From an uncultured Lachnospiraceae bacterium (GTDB lineage: Bacteria > Bacillota > Clostridia > Lachnospirales > Lachnospiraceae): a DNA stretch of 28,161 bases. Positions 7,100 to 15,026 of this stretch are shown here, piece after piece; positions within the stretch are counted from its first letter, which is position 1, and each line of letters begins with the position of its first letter. The stretch lies in contig CALGVA010000064.1 in the NCBI GenBank assembly GCA_937920345.1, forward strand, positions 1 to 28,161. The letters are read 5' to 3'. The position numbers and the translations under genes were made by a program. The notes beneath the pieces were generated by a model. It was not told the origin of the DNA. It did not search any database and saw only the letters and a list, made by a program, of their open reading frames with translations.

Positions 7100-7137
7100 G
7101 CCGGGATCGTCTGACAGACGGAAGGGAGCGCTGCTAA

Positions 7138-8058
7138 ATGAAATTACCAAAGTTTTCGAAAGAAACAAGGAACAATCATCCGATACCGCCCTGGATGGAG
7201 GATATGGATGAGGGAGATTTTATCAGTTGTGACACGGTATTTAAGATGGGAGAGTACTGGGACATATTTGATAAATGCAGTTTTTCCTGCGAAGAAAAGG
7301 GGGATATCAGATATTTTGTGTATAATCCCCTAAAGCATGGCGGCGCACCGGCGGACAGAAGGTATCCTGTGCTGATGTGGATACATGGTCTTAACTGCTC
7401 CATAGACGGAATCCGGTGCGTGGGTTACTGCGGGGCGGAGCAGTATGCAGCTAAGACATATCAGGATGCCATGGGCGGCGGTGCATTTATTATAGTACCG
7501 CTTGCAAATGAAATAAGACTTGAGGATGATACCATAGTGGGTTCCTGGGATGAAGAATACCTGCCATATTTAAAGGCTATTTATGACAGGGTTTGTGAGG
7601 AAAACGCGGATCATACCGGAGACAGATTTATTATGGGGGCCTCCAGCGGCGGATATGTTACATGGAGAATGTTAGAACTTTATGGTGATTATTTCAAAGG
7701 AGGTATTCCCTGTGCATCCGGTTATGTGCCTGAGAAAGAGAGTCTCAGACAGATAGATGAAGCGGGTATACACTTAATTGTTGCACATGGCCGTCATGAT
7801 GAGATGGCGCTGTTTGAGGAGTGCATAAAACCGATAGAAAATGAACTGCGCAATATGAGAAACTGTACCTGTTTCTTTCCGGAATGGGTCAGAAATGAGG
7901 ACAAGGGGGTTTCTTCCATCAATTATGGAATAGAGATGGGGCAGCATTGCATTATTAATCCGATTCAGGGCAATCTGATGTATACGGATGGAACCTGCTA
8001 TGACGAGTGTCTGCCTGATGGCATTACCGGCTGGATCAGGGAAGTTTTACGTGCGTGA
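7138..8058 (+). CDS. Alpha/beta-hydrolase, probable esterase
   Basis: This 306-residue protein has an alpha/beta-hydrolase layout: the strand and oxyanion turn PVLMWIHGLNCSID, the nucleophile elbow MGASSGGYVTWRM, a likely acid residue in VAHGRHDEMALFEE, and a late histidine in GIEMGQHCII. These would form a Ser-Asp-His triad. The pattern resembles PHB-depolymerase/esterase-D or prolyl-oligopeptidase-like esterases. There is no signal peptide, so it is cytoplasmic, and the substrate is unknown. GAAGGGAG precedes the ATG. The gene is visibly more AT-rich than lysA upstream but on the same strand and close enough to share its transcript. Read-through beyond its end would meet the antisense tRNA gene. 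Confidence 0.75.
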   Translation: MKLPKFSKETRNNHPIPPWMEDMDEGDFISCDTVFKMGEYWDIFDKCSFSCEEKGDIRYFVYNPLKHGGAPADRRYPVLMWIHGLNCSIDGIRCVGYCGAEQYAAKTYQDAMGGGAFIIVPLANEIRLEDDTIVGSWDEEYLPYLKAIYDRVCEENADHTGDRFIMGASSGGYVTWRMLELYGDYFKGGIPCASGYVPEKESLRQIDEAGIHLIVAHGRHDEMALFEECIKPIENELRNMRNCTCFFPEWVRNEDKGVSSINYGIEMGQHCIINPIQGNLMYTDGTCYDECLPDGITGWIREVLRA

Positions 8059-8185
8059 AGAAAGTCTGCAGAAACAGTTTTTCTGTGGTAATGATTGGGC
8101 TGAGGGCTCTTCAGTGAGTTTTCAGTCCGTTTTATATATAACAGCACTGAACAGTGCGAATCATCAAAGTATATGTATGCAAAGT

Positions 8186-8222
8186 AAAAAGCTGAAATTC
8201 TCGATCTGACAAGAATTTCAGC
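8186..8222 (-). terminator. Terminator of the leucine tRNA gene
   Basis: On the minus strand GCTGAAATTCT pairs perfectly over 11 bp with AGAATTTCAGC across a 10-base loop (8191-8222), followed by five Ts (8186-8190). It starts about 12 bases after the tRNA 3' end, as expected for a single-gene tRNA transcript. Confidence 0.85.
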
Positions 8223-8233
8223 TACATGCACAA

Positions 8234-8316
8234 TGCCGGCGATGGGACTTGAACCCATACGTGGTTGCCCACAACAGATTTTGAGTCTGCCTCGTCTGCC
8301 ATTCCGACACGCCGGC
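8234..8316 (-). tRNA. tRNA-Leu, anticodon CAA
   Basis: Read on the minus strand, the acceptor stem GCCGGCG pairs with CGCCGGC, followed by discriminator A. The anticodon arm is CAGA-CTCAAAA-TCTG, giving anticodon CAA (plus-strand 8281-8283), which reads UUG. The long variable arm with a GTGG/CCAC stem marks a class II tRNA, as expected for leucine. The T arm is ATGGG-TTCAAGT-CCCAT. The length is 83 nt. CCA is not encoded and must be added after transcription. Confidence 0.96.
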
Positions 8317-8336
8317 GCGTCTAGCAAACAAACCAT

Positions 8337-8365
8337 ATGATAGCATAATTGCAGCGAATTAGCAA
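8337..8365 (-). promoter_or_regulatory. Promoter of the leucine tRNA gene
   Basis: On the minus strand TTGCTA (8360-8365) and TATCAT (8337-8342) are separated by exactly 17 bp. Transcription would begin about 14 bases before the tRNA 5' end. It matches a standard sigma-A promoter well. Confidence 0.7.
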
Positions 8366-8477
8366 GTAATTTTGTAAAATTTGTAAATCGGCGTTCAGGG
8401 GCTTTGTTACGGGGATTTTCCTGCCTAAACTTTCTGAAACTCAAAAGTAACGATATACAAAGCGTGAAAAATGTGAT

Positions 8478-8488
8478 ATATTTATAAT
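8478..8488 (+). promoter_or_regulatory. Candidate -10 region for the lysozyme gene
   Basis: A perfect TATAAT lies at 8483-8488, overlapping an alternative TATATT preceded by TGA (extended -10). No good -35 hexamer is seen at the right spacing. The start would be near 8495, leaving about 40 bases with the ribosome site AGGGGAG before the ATG at 8536. I see nothing else in 8366-8477. Confidence 0.4.
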
Positions 8489-8535
8489 TAACGCAATACT
8501 TTTGTAACATTTATGATAAGCTTAGGGGAGAACAA

Positions 8536-9645
8536 ATGAGTAAATTGGGTAAAAAGGGGTTTACCCTGCTGCTTGCCGGCGTGATCGCCATGACACCGGT
8601 AAGTCAGGCACAGGCGATAGGAGCGGGGAGTTCTATTGCCAGAGGAATTGATGTATCAAAACACAATCTGGCGATCGATTGGAATCAGGTCCCGTCTTCG
8701 GGAGTGAGCTTCGCTTTTATCAAAGCAGGCAGCACCAATTCAGGTGTAGATCCCTATTTCGATGCGAACATGAACGGTGCGAATGCTGCCGGGCTCAGGA
8801 CGGGTGTCTATTTGTATTCTTATGCAACAAATGCGGAACAGGCACAGAATGAAGCCAATCTTTTATTGCAGTGGATGAGTAATTATACGGTCAGCTATCC
8901 GGTCGTGTATGATGTGGAGGATGCCTGTCACAAGAATATGTCACAGGCACAACTGCAGGAGATCATAAATACGTTCTGTTCCACAGTCGAAGCACAGGGA
9001 TATTATCCGGTGGTCTACTCCAATAAGAATATGTTTTTAAACAAGATCGGCGATATTCCATATGATAAGTGGGTCGCGCAGTATGCGGACGCTTTAGAGT
9101 ACGAAGGAGCCTCTTTCTGGCAGAATACTTCCCACGGGAAAGTGGCCGGTATCCCTACCAGGGTGGACATGAATTACCAGTTTAAGGATTATGCTTCACT
9201 GATTGTCGCGGACGGTTTTGCACCGCGGGGTGACAGGCAGGTGTTCTATGCGAACTATAGAATGCAGCGCTCCTGTTGGGCGCATTGGGAAGACCGGAAG
9301 TACCATTTGGATGAGAACGGATTCGTACAGAAGGGGTGTTGGTTTGAGGATGAGTCCGGAAGATATTTTCTGGCCACCAAGGATGGACATGCGCTTCGCG
9401 AAGATGTAACCATTGAGGGTGTAGAATACTTTTTTGATGAGAATGCAGTCATGCAGACCGGGCTGGTGCTGAGACCCGACGGCAATACCTATTACTACGA
9501 TGCCACAGGCGCGTTACAGAAGAATGTGACGGTGGAAATAGACGGTATTACATATGAGGTCGATAAGAATGGCGTAGCAGCGGCTGTTGCAGCAGCGTTA
9601 CCTGCGCCGGAGGCGGCAGAGGAAACGACCGCTGCAGCACAGTGA
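8536..9645 (+). CDS. Secreted GH25 lysozyme with C-terminal wall-binding-type repeats
   Basis: This enzyme should cleave the MurNAc-GlcNAc bond of peptidoglycan outside the cell. Residues 1-27 form a signal peptide (MSKLGKKG, hydrophobic core, then SQAQA). The GH25 domain spans about residues 36-225: the RGIDVSKHN opening, and the acid pair D126 and E128 in PVVYDVED. From about residue 235 come aromatic-Gly repeats (WEDRKYHLDENGFVQKGCW, YFFDENAVMQTG, YYYDATGALQKN) similar to choline- or glucan-binding repeats. An Ala/Glu-rich tail ends the protein. AGGGGAG sets the start. No phage genes adjoin it, so this is a host remodelling or autolysin enzyme rather than an endolysin. It sits before an M23-like protein and a bactofilin. 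Confidence 0.9.
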   Translation: MSKLGKKGFTLLLAGVIAMTPVSQAQAIGAGSSIARGIDVSKHNLAIDWNQVPSSGVSFAFIKAGSTNSGVDPYFDANMNGANAAGLRTGVYLYSYATNAEQAQNEANLLLQWMSNYTVSYPVVYDVEDACHKNMSQAQLQEIINTFCSTVEAQGYYPVVYSNKNMFLNKIGDIPYDKWVAQYADALEYEGASFWQNTSHGKVAGIPTRVDMNYQFKDYASLIVADGFAPRGDRQVFYANYRMQRSCWAHWEDRKYHLDENGFVQKGCWFEDESGRYFLATKDGHALREDVTIEGVEYFFDENAVMQTGLVLRPDGNTYYYDATGALQKNVTVEIDGITYEVDKNGVAAAVAAALPAPEAAEETTAAAQ

Positions 9646-9743
9646 GTTGAATATATTGTGTGACGCTTTTGTCTGGCAAAGGATAAGTGAAATAACATAT
9701 TATAGTATATGCCGTTGATTATGACGGTGGAATGGAGATTTCT

Positions 9744-10532
9744 ATGAAACCACGCAAACATAAGCACAAGGAATCTTTCTCCATCCTTCTGATTTCCAAT
9801 ACGGGACAAAACAGCAGACAGTTTCATGCTTCACATTTTTTCCTGCGTCTGTTTACGGTTTTTGCAGTTGTTCTGTGTGTTTCCTTCGGATGGCTTATAT
9901 ATCAGTACTGGACCGGTTTGGAAAACAGGGGTTTGGTCGGTGTTACGAGCAGGAAGGAAAACAACGACGACAGTGAGATTCAGGCGGAACTTCTTGAGAA
10001 GATTTCAACACAGGAAAAAATGGTAGCGCAACTGGAGGAAGAGAAGGAGAGTTTAAGCAGACAGAATGAGGCATTGACATCAGAGAACAAGGCGCTGCTT
10101 GCGGCGGCGAAGGGGAACCTGGCAGCAGAGCAGGAGCCGCAGGAACAGGCAACAGGGGATGACCCTGCGTTTCCCAGCAAATATCCTTATTCGGAGCAGG
10201 GAACCGTGGCGGAGAAATATTCGGCGGAACATCCGTATGTGTCGATTGGCACGGAGGGAGCAGGCAATATTATTGCGGCGGGTGACGGGACAGTGTCCTT
10301 GGTCGGTTCCGATGATACTTATCCGCTAATCATTGAAATAGAGCACGGCAACGGCTATCAGACGCGTTATATGTTTTTGCAGGCAGCGGAAGCTAAGCAG
10401 GCGGAAGGTGAGCAGGTTCAAATCGGAACGGCACTTGCCGCGGTGAATACAGATAATGTGCAGGTAGATTATCAGGTTATATTTGAAGGGCAGCCGATTG
10501 ATCCGTTGATCGTGTTTGAGGCAAAAGGATAA
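9744..10532 (+). CDS. Membrane-anchored coiled-coil protein with degenerate M23/LytM-like domain
   Basis: From ATG 9744 the protein has 262 residues; TGGAG at the right distance favours this start over the in-frame ATG at 9732. A basic N-terminus (KPRKHKHK) precedes one membrane helix at about 33-55. A coiled coil follows at about 70-120, then a C-terminal beta domain whose order matches M23/LytM: GNIIAAGDGTVSLVG, IIEIEHGNGYQTRYMFL, GEQVQIGTALA, VIFEGQPIDP. The usual zinc ligands (H-x-x-x-D and H-x-H) are not recognisable: the final HLHFE is replaced by a sequence ending QVIFE. It is therefore probably a non-enzymatic scaffold outside the membrane, comparable in layout to SpoIIQ. The bactofilin gene follows after 15 bp. 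Confidence 0.75.
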   Translation: MKPRKHKHKESFSILLISNTGQNSRQFHASHFFLRLFTVFAVVLCVSFGWLIYQYWTGLENRGLVGVTSRKENNDDSEIQAELLEKISTQEKMVAQLEEEKESLSRQNEALTSENKALLAAAKGNLAAEQEPQEQATGDDPAFPSKYPYSEQGTVAEKYSAEHPYVSIGTEGAGNIIAAGDGTVSLVGSDDTYPLIIEIEHGNGYQTRYMFLQAAEAKQAEGEQVQIGTALAAVNTDNVQVDYQVIFEGQPIDPLIVFEAKG

Positions 10533-10547
10533 AGGAGAGGAATAATT

Positions 10548-11000
10548 ATGTTAGGGAAAAGTAAAAATGAGAATTACATGGATGATTCAAAAACCAAAGT
10601 GAGTACATTGATTGGTGAGGGCACTGTCTTTGACGGTGATCTGACATCACCCGAAACCATACGGATCGATGGTGTGATCAACGGTAACTGTACGTGCAGT
10701 AAGAAGCTGATTCTCAGTGCAGACGGACAGGTTAAGGGTAACATCTCGGCACAGAGCGTTATCATATCCGGTAAAGTTGACGGTGATATTGTGGTCAGCG
10801 GTAAACTGGAACTTCTTTCTACCGGCAAAATTGCCGGTAACATCACGGCAAGTTCACTTGTGATCGACGAGGGGGCATGTTTTGACGGCAGATGTACGAT
10901 GACATCCCCGATCGGAGAACACTATCTTCCGGATAAGCAGAACAAACCGGACGGGCAGGATAAAAAGAACGAAACAGGCGACACCAAAGATAAGAAATAG
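10548..11000 (+). CDS. Bactofilin family cytoskeletal protein
   Basis: Bactofilins form membrane-associated polymers that organise envelope growth or appendages. This 150-residue protein has the right-handed beta-helix signature from about residue 22: TLIGEGTVFDGDLTSPETIRIDG, then G-N/G-D rungs such as VKGNISAQSVIISGKVDGDI and GKIAGNITASSLVIDEGACFDG. The N-terminal and Lys/Asp-rich C-terminal tails are flexible, as is usual. AAAGGAGAGG precedes the ATG. It is 15 bp after the M23-like gene; bactofilin-M23 pairs occur widely and are known to position cell-wall enzymes. A strong terminator follows, so this ends the unit. Confidence 0.92.
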   Translation: MLGKSKNENYMDDSKTKVSTLIGEGTVFDGDLTSPETIRIDGVINGNCTCSKKLILSADGQVKGNISAQSVIISGKVDGDIVVSGKLELLSTGKIAGNITASSLVIDEGACFDGRCTMTSPIGEHYLPDKQNKPDGQDKKNETGDTKDKK

Positions 11001-11014
11001 AACGGATTTGAAGT

Positions 11015-11057
11015 ATACCGTAATGTTTAGCGCAGATGAAACATTACGGTATTTTTT
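11015..11057 (+). terminator. Strong intrinsic terminator after the bactofilin gene
   Basis: ATACCGTAATGTTT (11015-11028) pairs perfectly over 14 bp with AAACATTACGGTAT (11039-11052), followed by a run of Ts to 11057. It begins about 15 bases after the bactofilin stop and cleanly separates this group from the next. Confidence 0.92.
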
Positions 11058-11111
11058 CGTTGCCGCGCACCTTTGACTCGGATACGAGTAACATTTTTCA
11101 GTGTATAAGAC

Positions 11112-11141
11112 TTTTCAAAAGACATGCTTATGGTATATAAT
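11112..11141 (+). promoter_or_regulatory. Candidate promoter for the anti-sigma-like/polA unit
   Basis: TTTTCA (11112-11117) and a perfect TATAAT (11136-11141) are separated by 18 bp. A TGG lies just upstream of the overlapping TATATA. The start would be near 11148, about 48 bases before the next ATG. It lies directly after the strong terminator, so it begins a new transcript. Confidence 0.55.
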
Positions 11142-11195
11142 AAAATCTGTATGGGCGCATAATAGATTATGAACAACAGAAAGATGTGACAAGGT

Positions 11196-11519
11196 ATGAA
11201 CTGTAATGAGGCGGAGAAAAAAATACCTTCTTTCCTGCGGGATGATCTGGATAGCAGCAGTCTCGAAGAGTTTGTGGAACATATAGAGAACTGTCCGGAA
11301 TGTAAGGAAGAACTGTCGATCCAGTTCCTGGTTGTGGAAGGGCTCGAGCGGCTTGAAGGCGGCAATAATTTCAACTTACAGGAAGAACTTCTCATGAAAC
11401 TGGAGGATGCCGAACACCGGATCGGCGTGCACCGGATGCTGTGGTATATTTTACTGTGCCTGGAAGCAGCTGTGGTGACGGCGATTATCGTCGCATTATG
11501 TGTGGTTTTCCGTATGTAA
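11196..11519 (+). CDS. Orphan zinc-finger (zf-HC2) anti-sigma-like membrane protein
   Basis: This 107-residue protein has C3 followed by H29, C33 and C36 (HIENCPEC), the ligand arrangement of the zf-HC2 domain found in zinc-binding anti-sigma factors. A single membrane helix occupies about residues 82-104, and the N-terminal zinc domain should face the cytoplasm. The C-terminus ends right after the helix, so there is no extracellular sensor domain. No sigma-factor gene is adjacent, which makes it an orphan; it might instead act on polA-operon or envelope functions. The ribosome site (ACAAGG) is modest. It is the first gene of the polA unit. Confidence 0.78.
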   Translation: MNCNEAEKKIPSFLRDDLDSSSLEEFVEHIENCPECKEELSIQFLVVEGLERLEGGNNFNLQEELLMKLEDAEHRIGVHRMLWYILLCLEAAVVTAIIVALCVVFRM

Positions 11520-11599
11520 CATTTCGGATGGAAGGGTAAGACGGCAGGAAAATGATCCGGGATACCGGATATGGAACGACTTGGAAGGGCATGGAACAG

Positions 11600-14344
11600 A
11601 TGAGTCAGAAACTTGTATTGATAGATGGACACAGCATATTGAACCGGGCTTTCTACGGGGTGCCCGATCTGACGAACGGACAGGGACTGCACACGAACGC
11701 GGTGTACGGGTTCCTGAATATTATGTTTAAAATTCTGGAGGAGGAGCAGCCGGATTATCTGACGGTGGCATTTGATGTACATGCGCCGACCTTCCGACAT
11801 GAGATATATGATGCATATAAAGGTACGAGAAAGCCGATGCCGACGGAACTGCGGGAGCAGGTGCCGGTGATGAAGCAGATGCTTCAGGCGATGGGCATAT
11901 GCATTATGGAGAAAGCCGGACTGGAGGCGGATGATATACTGGGAACACTTGCCCGACGCGGAGAGAGAGAGGGCATGGAGGTTGCTCTGGTATCAGGAGA
12001 CCGGGATCTGCTGCAGATTGCAACGGATCATATTAAGATCAGGATTCCGAAGACAAAGGGCGGCAGAACGGAGATTGAAGACTATTATGCCGGGGATGTG
12101 AAGGCCAAATACCAGGTTACTCCGATTCAGTTTATTGATTTGAAGGCACTGATGGGTGATACGGCGGATAATATTCCGGGAGTACCTAAGGTGGGAGAGA
12201 AGACGGCAACGGAGCTGATGGTGCAGTTTGGCTCTTTAGATAATATCTATGCGCATGTGGAGGAGATCACGAAGAAAGCGGTCAGGGAATCGCTGATCAA
12301 TAACAAAGAACTGGCGGAGTTGTCCAGAACACTTGCCACCATCAATGTAAACAGTGATATAGAGTATTGTTTTGACGATGCGAAAGTGGGCAATTTCTAT
12401 ACGGAAGAAGCTTATGTGTTGTGTAAGCAGCTGGAGTTTAAGAATCTGCTCTCCCGGTTTGAGAAAGATGTGACCGTACACAACCGGCAGACGGCATTCT
12501 TTGCTGAGGCCAAAGAACTGACGGAGGTGGAAGCGCTGTTTGCAGACTGCAGGCGTCTGGGTGAAGAGAGCGGGGGACAGCATGAGATCGGGCTGATGAT
12601 TCTGTCGGACACAGGGGAGACCGCAGGCTGTGTAGGTGTAGCTGTCGCGCTCAGCGTGGAGTCCGGTAAAGAGGCGGTCCGTTTTATCCCCTGTCAGGGA
12701 CTGGTGACGGCGCAGTATCTTCTGGGTAAGATTGGTGAGATTATCACGAAAGAAATATGCAGAGTATCTGTTTTTGACATCAAGAAAGTATACGGACAGT
12801 TCGGAAAATACTGCAACGGACGGCGGGAGGACGCGGCGGATGCCGGACCGGAGGATGTGATGCGTCCGTACCGCGGCAAACGGTATTTTGATATTCTGTT
12901 GGCGGCATACCTGCTTAATCCGTTGAAAAACGATTATGAGGCGGAGAATGTTGCCGGTGAGTATCTGGGGCTTACGATTCCGGACCGCGCGCAGGTATGC
13001 GGCAAGGCTTCTTATGCGGAGGCGTATGCAAAGGAGCCGCAGGAGGTCATGGAATATGCGTGTTTTCATGCCTATGTGTGTCTGGCGGCGGCGCCGGTTC
13101 TGCGTGAACGGCTGCAGGAACAGGGCATGTACGAACTGATGTATGATATCGAGATGCCGCTCACGAGGGTACTCTATGATATGGAGCAGTACGGCGTGCT
13201 GGTGAGACCGGATGCGTTAAAAGCGTATGGCGAGGCGCTGACGGGCCGGATCGCGGAACTGGAACAGGCTGTCTATACGCAGGCCGGATGTGAATTTAAT
13301 ATTAATTCGCCGAAGCAGCTGGGCGAGATTCTTTTTGATAAAATGGGGATACAGGGCGGTAAGAAGACCAAGACCGGCTACTCTACCGCGGCGGATGTCC
13401 TGGAAAAGCTGGCACCGGACTATCCCATCGTGTCGGATATTCTGGAATACAGAGGGCTTACGAAATTAAAGTCCACTTATGCGGACGGACTGGCGGCCTA
13501 TATTGATGAGGGAGGCAGGATTCATTCTACCTTTAACCAGACCATCACCGCGACTGGAAGGATCAGTTCGACAGAGCCGAATCTGCAGAATATACCAATG
13601 AGAATGGAACTGGGGCGCCGAATCCGTAAAGTATTTGTACCGATGGAAGGCTATTTGTTTGTGGATGCGGATTATTCCCAGATTGAACTTCGTGTGCTTG
13701 CGCATATGTCCGGCGACAGGCAGCTGATCGAGGCGTATAAGATGGATGAGGACATTCACCGGATCACAGCTTCCAAGGTGTTCCATACGCCTTTTGAAGA
13801 GGTGACGGATTTACAGAGACGCAATGCCAAAGCAGTGAATTTCGGTATTGTTTACGGTATCAGTTCTTTCGGCCTAAGTCAGGATCTGAGTATTTCCAAG
13901 AAAGAGGCCGCGGCGTATATCGAGCAGTATTTTGAGACGTATCCGGATGTGAAGAAATTTCTGGATGTCACGGTGGAGCATGCGAAGCAGAACGGGTACG
14001 TGACTACCATGTACGGACGCAGGCGTCCGATTCCGGAACTGGCATCGGGCAATTTCATGCAGCGGTCTTTCGGGGAACGGGTAGCCATGAACTCACCGAT
14101 TCAGGGGACGGCAGCGGATATTATGAAGATTGCCATGATCCGCGTATGGGAGAGGCTGCACCGGGAACATCTGCGGTCCAGAATGATTCTGCAGGTACAC
14201 GACGAGTTATTGATCGAGACGTTTATCGGTGAGGAATCGCAGGTGCGCTGTATTCTGGAAGAGGAAATGCAGCATGCGGCCGAATTATCCGTGTCGCTGG
14301 AGATCGATATGCATACGGGAAGCGACTGGTATGAAGCAAAATAG
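11600..14344 (+). CDS. polA: DNA polymerase I
   Basis: PolA fills repair gaps and removes Okazaki primers. From ATG 11600 it has 914 residues; GGAAGGGC sits at the right distance, and the 16 extra residues of the upstream in-frame start match nothing in the family. The 5' nuclease domain has LIDGHSILNRAFYG, EADDILGTLA, SGDRDLLQI and GDTADNIPGVPKVGEKTA. The middle domain lacks the D-x-E exonuclease I motif (it reads LMILSDTGE), so proofreading is probably lost, as in many Firmicutes. The polymerase domain has motif A (DADYSQIELR, D691), motif B (RRNAKAVNFGIVYG) and motif C (QVHDELLIE, D868). coaE follows after 73 bp. Confidence 0.97.
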   Translation: MSQKLVLIDGHSILNRAFYGVPDLTNGQGLHTNAVYGFLNIMFKILEEEQPDYLTVAFDVHAPTFRHEIYDAYKGTRKPMPTELREQVPVMKQMLQAMGICIMEKAGLEADDILGTLARRGEREGMEVALVSGDRDLLQIATDHIKIRIPKTKGGRTEIEDYYAGDVKAKYQVTPIQFIDLKALMGDTADNIPGVPKVGEKTATELMVQFGSLDNIYAHVEEITKKAVRESLINNKELAELSRTLATINVNSDIEYCFDDAKVGNFYTEEAYVLCKQLEFKNLLSRFEKDVTVHNRQTAFFAEAKELTEVEALFADCRRLGEESGGQHEIGLMILSDTGETAGCVGVAVALSVESGKEAVRFIPCQGLVTAQYLLGKIGEIITKEICRVSVFDIKKVYGQFGKYCNGRREDAADAGPEDVMRPYRGKRYFDILLAAYLLNPLKNDYEAENVAGEYLGLTIPDRAQVCGKASYAEAYAKEPQEVMEYACFHAYVCLAAAPVLRERLQEQGMYELMYDIEMPLTRVLYDMEQYGVLVRPDALKAYGEALTGRIAELEQAVYTQAGCEFNINSPKQLGEILFDKMGIQGGKKTKTGYSTAADVLEKLAPDYPIVSDILEYRGLTKLKSTYADGLAAYIDEGGRIHSTFNQTITATGRISSTEPNLQNIPMRMELGRRIRKVFVPMEGYLFVDADYSQIELRVLAHMSGDRQLIEAYKMDEDIHRITASKVFHTPFEEVTDLQRRNAKAVNFGIVYGISSFGLSQDLSISKKEAAAYIEQYFETYPDVKKFLDVTVEHAKQNGYVTTMYGRRRPIPELASGNFMQRSFGERVAMNSPIQGTAADIMKIAMIRVWERLHREHLRSRMILQVHDELLIETFIGEESQVRCILEEEMQHAAELSVSLEIDMHTGSDWYEAK

Positions 14345-14417
14345 GAAAACGTCAGAGGAACTGCGTGAAAAGAGGAAGTTATAAGGTACGCAGAGCAGGG
14401 TACAGGGGCGGTATGAA

Positions 14418-15026
14418 ATGAAAGTAGTTGGAATCACAGGCGGCATCGGAGCAGGAAAGTCACAGATATTGTCTTATCTGAAAGAACATACGCGCTGCCG
14501 CATTATCATAGCGGATCAGGTGGCGCATGAGCTGGAAGAGCCGGGCGGACGCTGCTATCAGCCGATTGTATCAATACTGGGAACGGCGATACTGACAGGG
14601 GATGGCAGGATCGACAGGGCAAAGATGGCGGCGAGAATTTTTGCGGACGGGAAGCTGCTTTCTCAGATCAACGCAATCGTGCATCCGGCGGTGAAAGAAT
14701 ATATTACCGGAGTGATTGCCGAGGAGCGGGCGTGCGACCGGATTGATTATCTCTTTATAGAAGCGGCGCTTCTGATTGAGGACGGATACAAGACGATCGT
14801 CGACGAACTGTGGTATATCCATACGGATATGCAGGTCAGAAGAGAACGGCTGAAGGCATCCAGAGGATATTCTGATGAAAAAATCGACAGTATTGTGAAT
14901 GGACAGCTGTCGGAAGAGGCGTTTTACGGACAATGTTCCGTGGTGATTGATAACAGTGGGACACTGGACAGTGTCTACAGACAGATTGATAAGAAATTGG
15001 GGGAAGACCTGTGTCAGAAACGATGA
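14418..15026 (+). CDS. coaE: Dephospho-CoA kinase
   Basis: CoaE phosphorylates the ribose 3'-hydroxyl of dephospho-CoA, the last step of coenzyme A synthesis. The 202-residue protein has the P-loop VGITGGIGAGKS (K14), the substrate region IADQVAHELEEPGG, the AIVHPAVKEYI segment and the lid region RRERLKASRGYSDEKI. Length and motifs are typical. polA-coaE adjacency is common in Firmicutes. Its stop lies inside the start of the next gene, so the two are translationally coupled. Confidence 0.96.
   Translation: MKVVGITGGIGAGKSQILSYLKEHTRCRIIIADQVAHELEEPGGRCYQPIVSILGTAILTGDGRIDRAKMAARIFADGKLLSQINAIVHPAVKEYITGVIAEERACDRIDYLFIEAALLIEDGYKTIVDELWYIHTDMQVRRERLKASRGYSDEKIDSIVNGQLSEEAFYGQCSVVIDNSGTLDSVYRQIDKKLGEDLCQKR

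Noticed and set aside
8536..9645. GH25 lysozyme as a phage endolysin belonging to the integrated element
   Set aside because: It has a signal peptide, is over 5 kb beyond the integrase and the host his genes, and has no holin or phage genes nearby.
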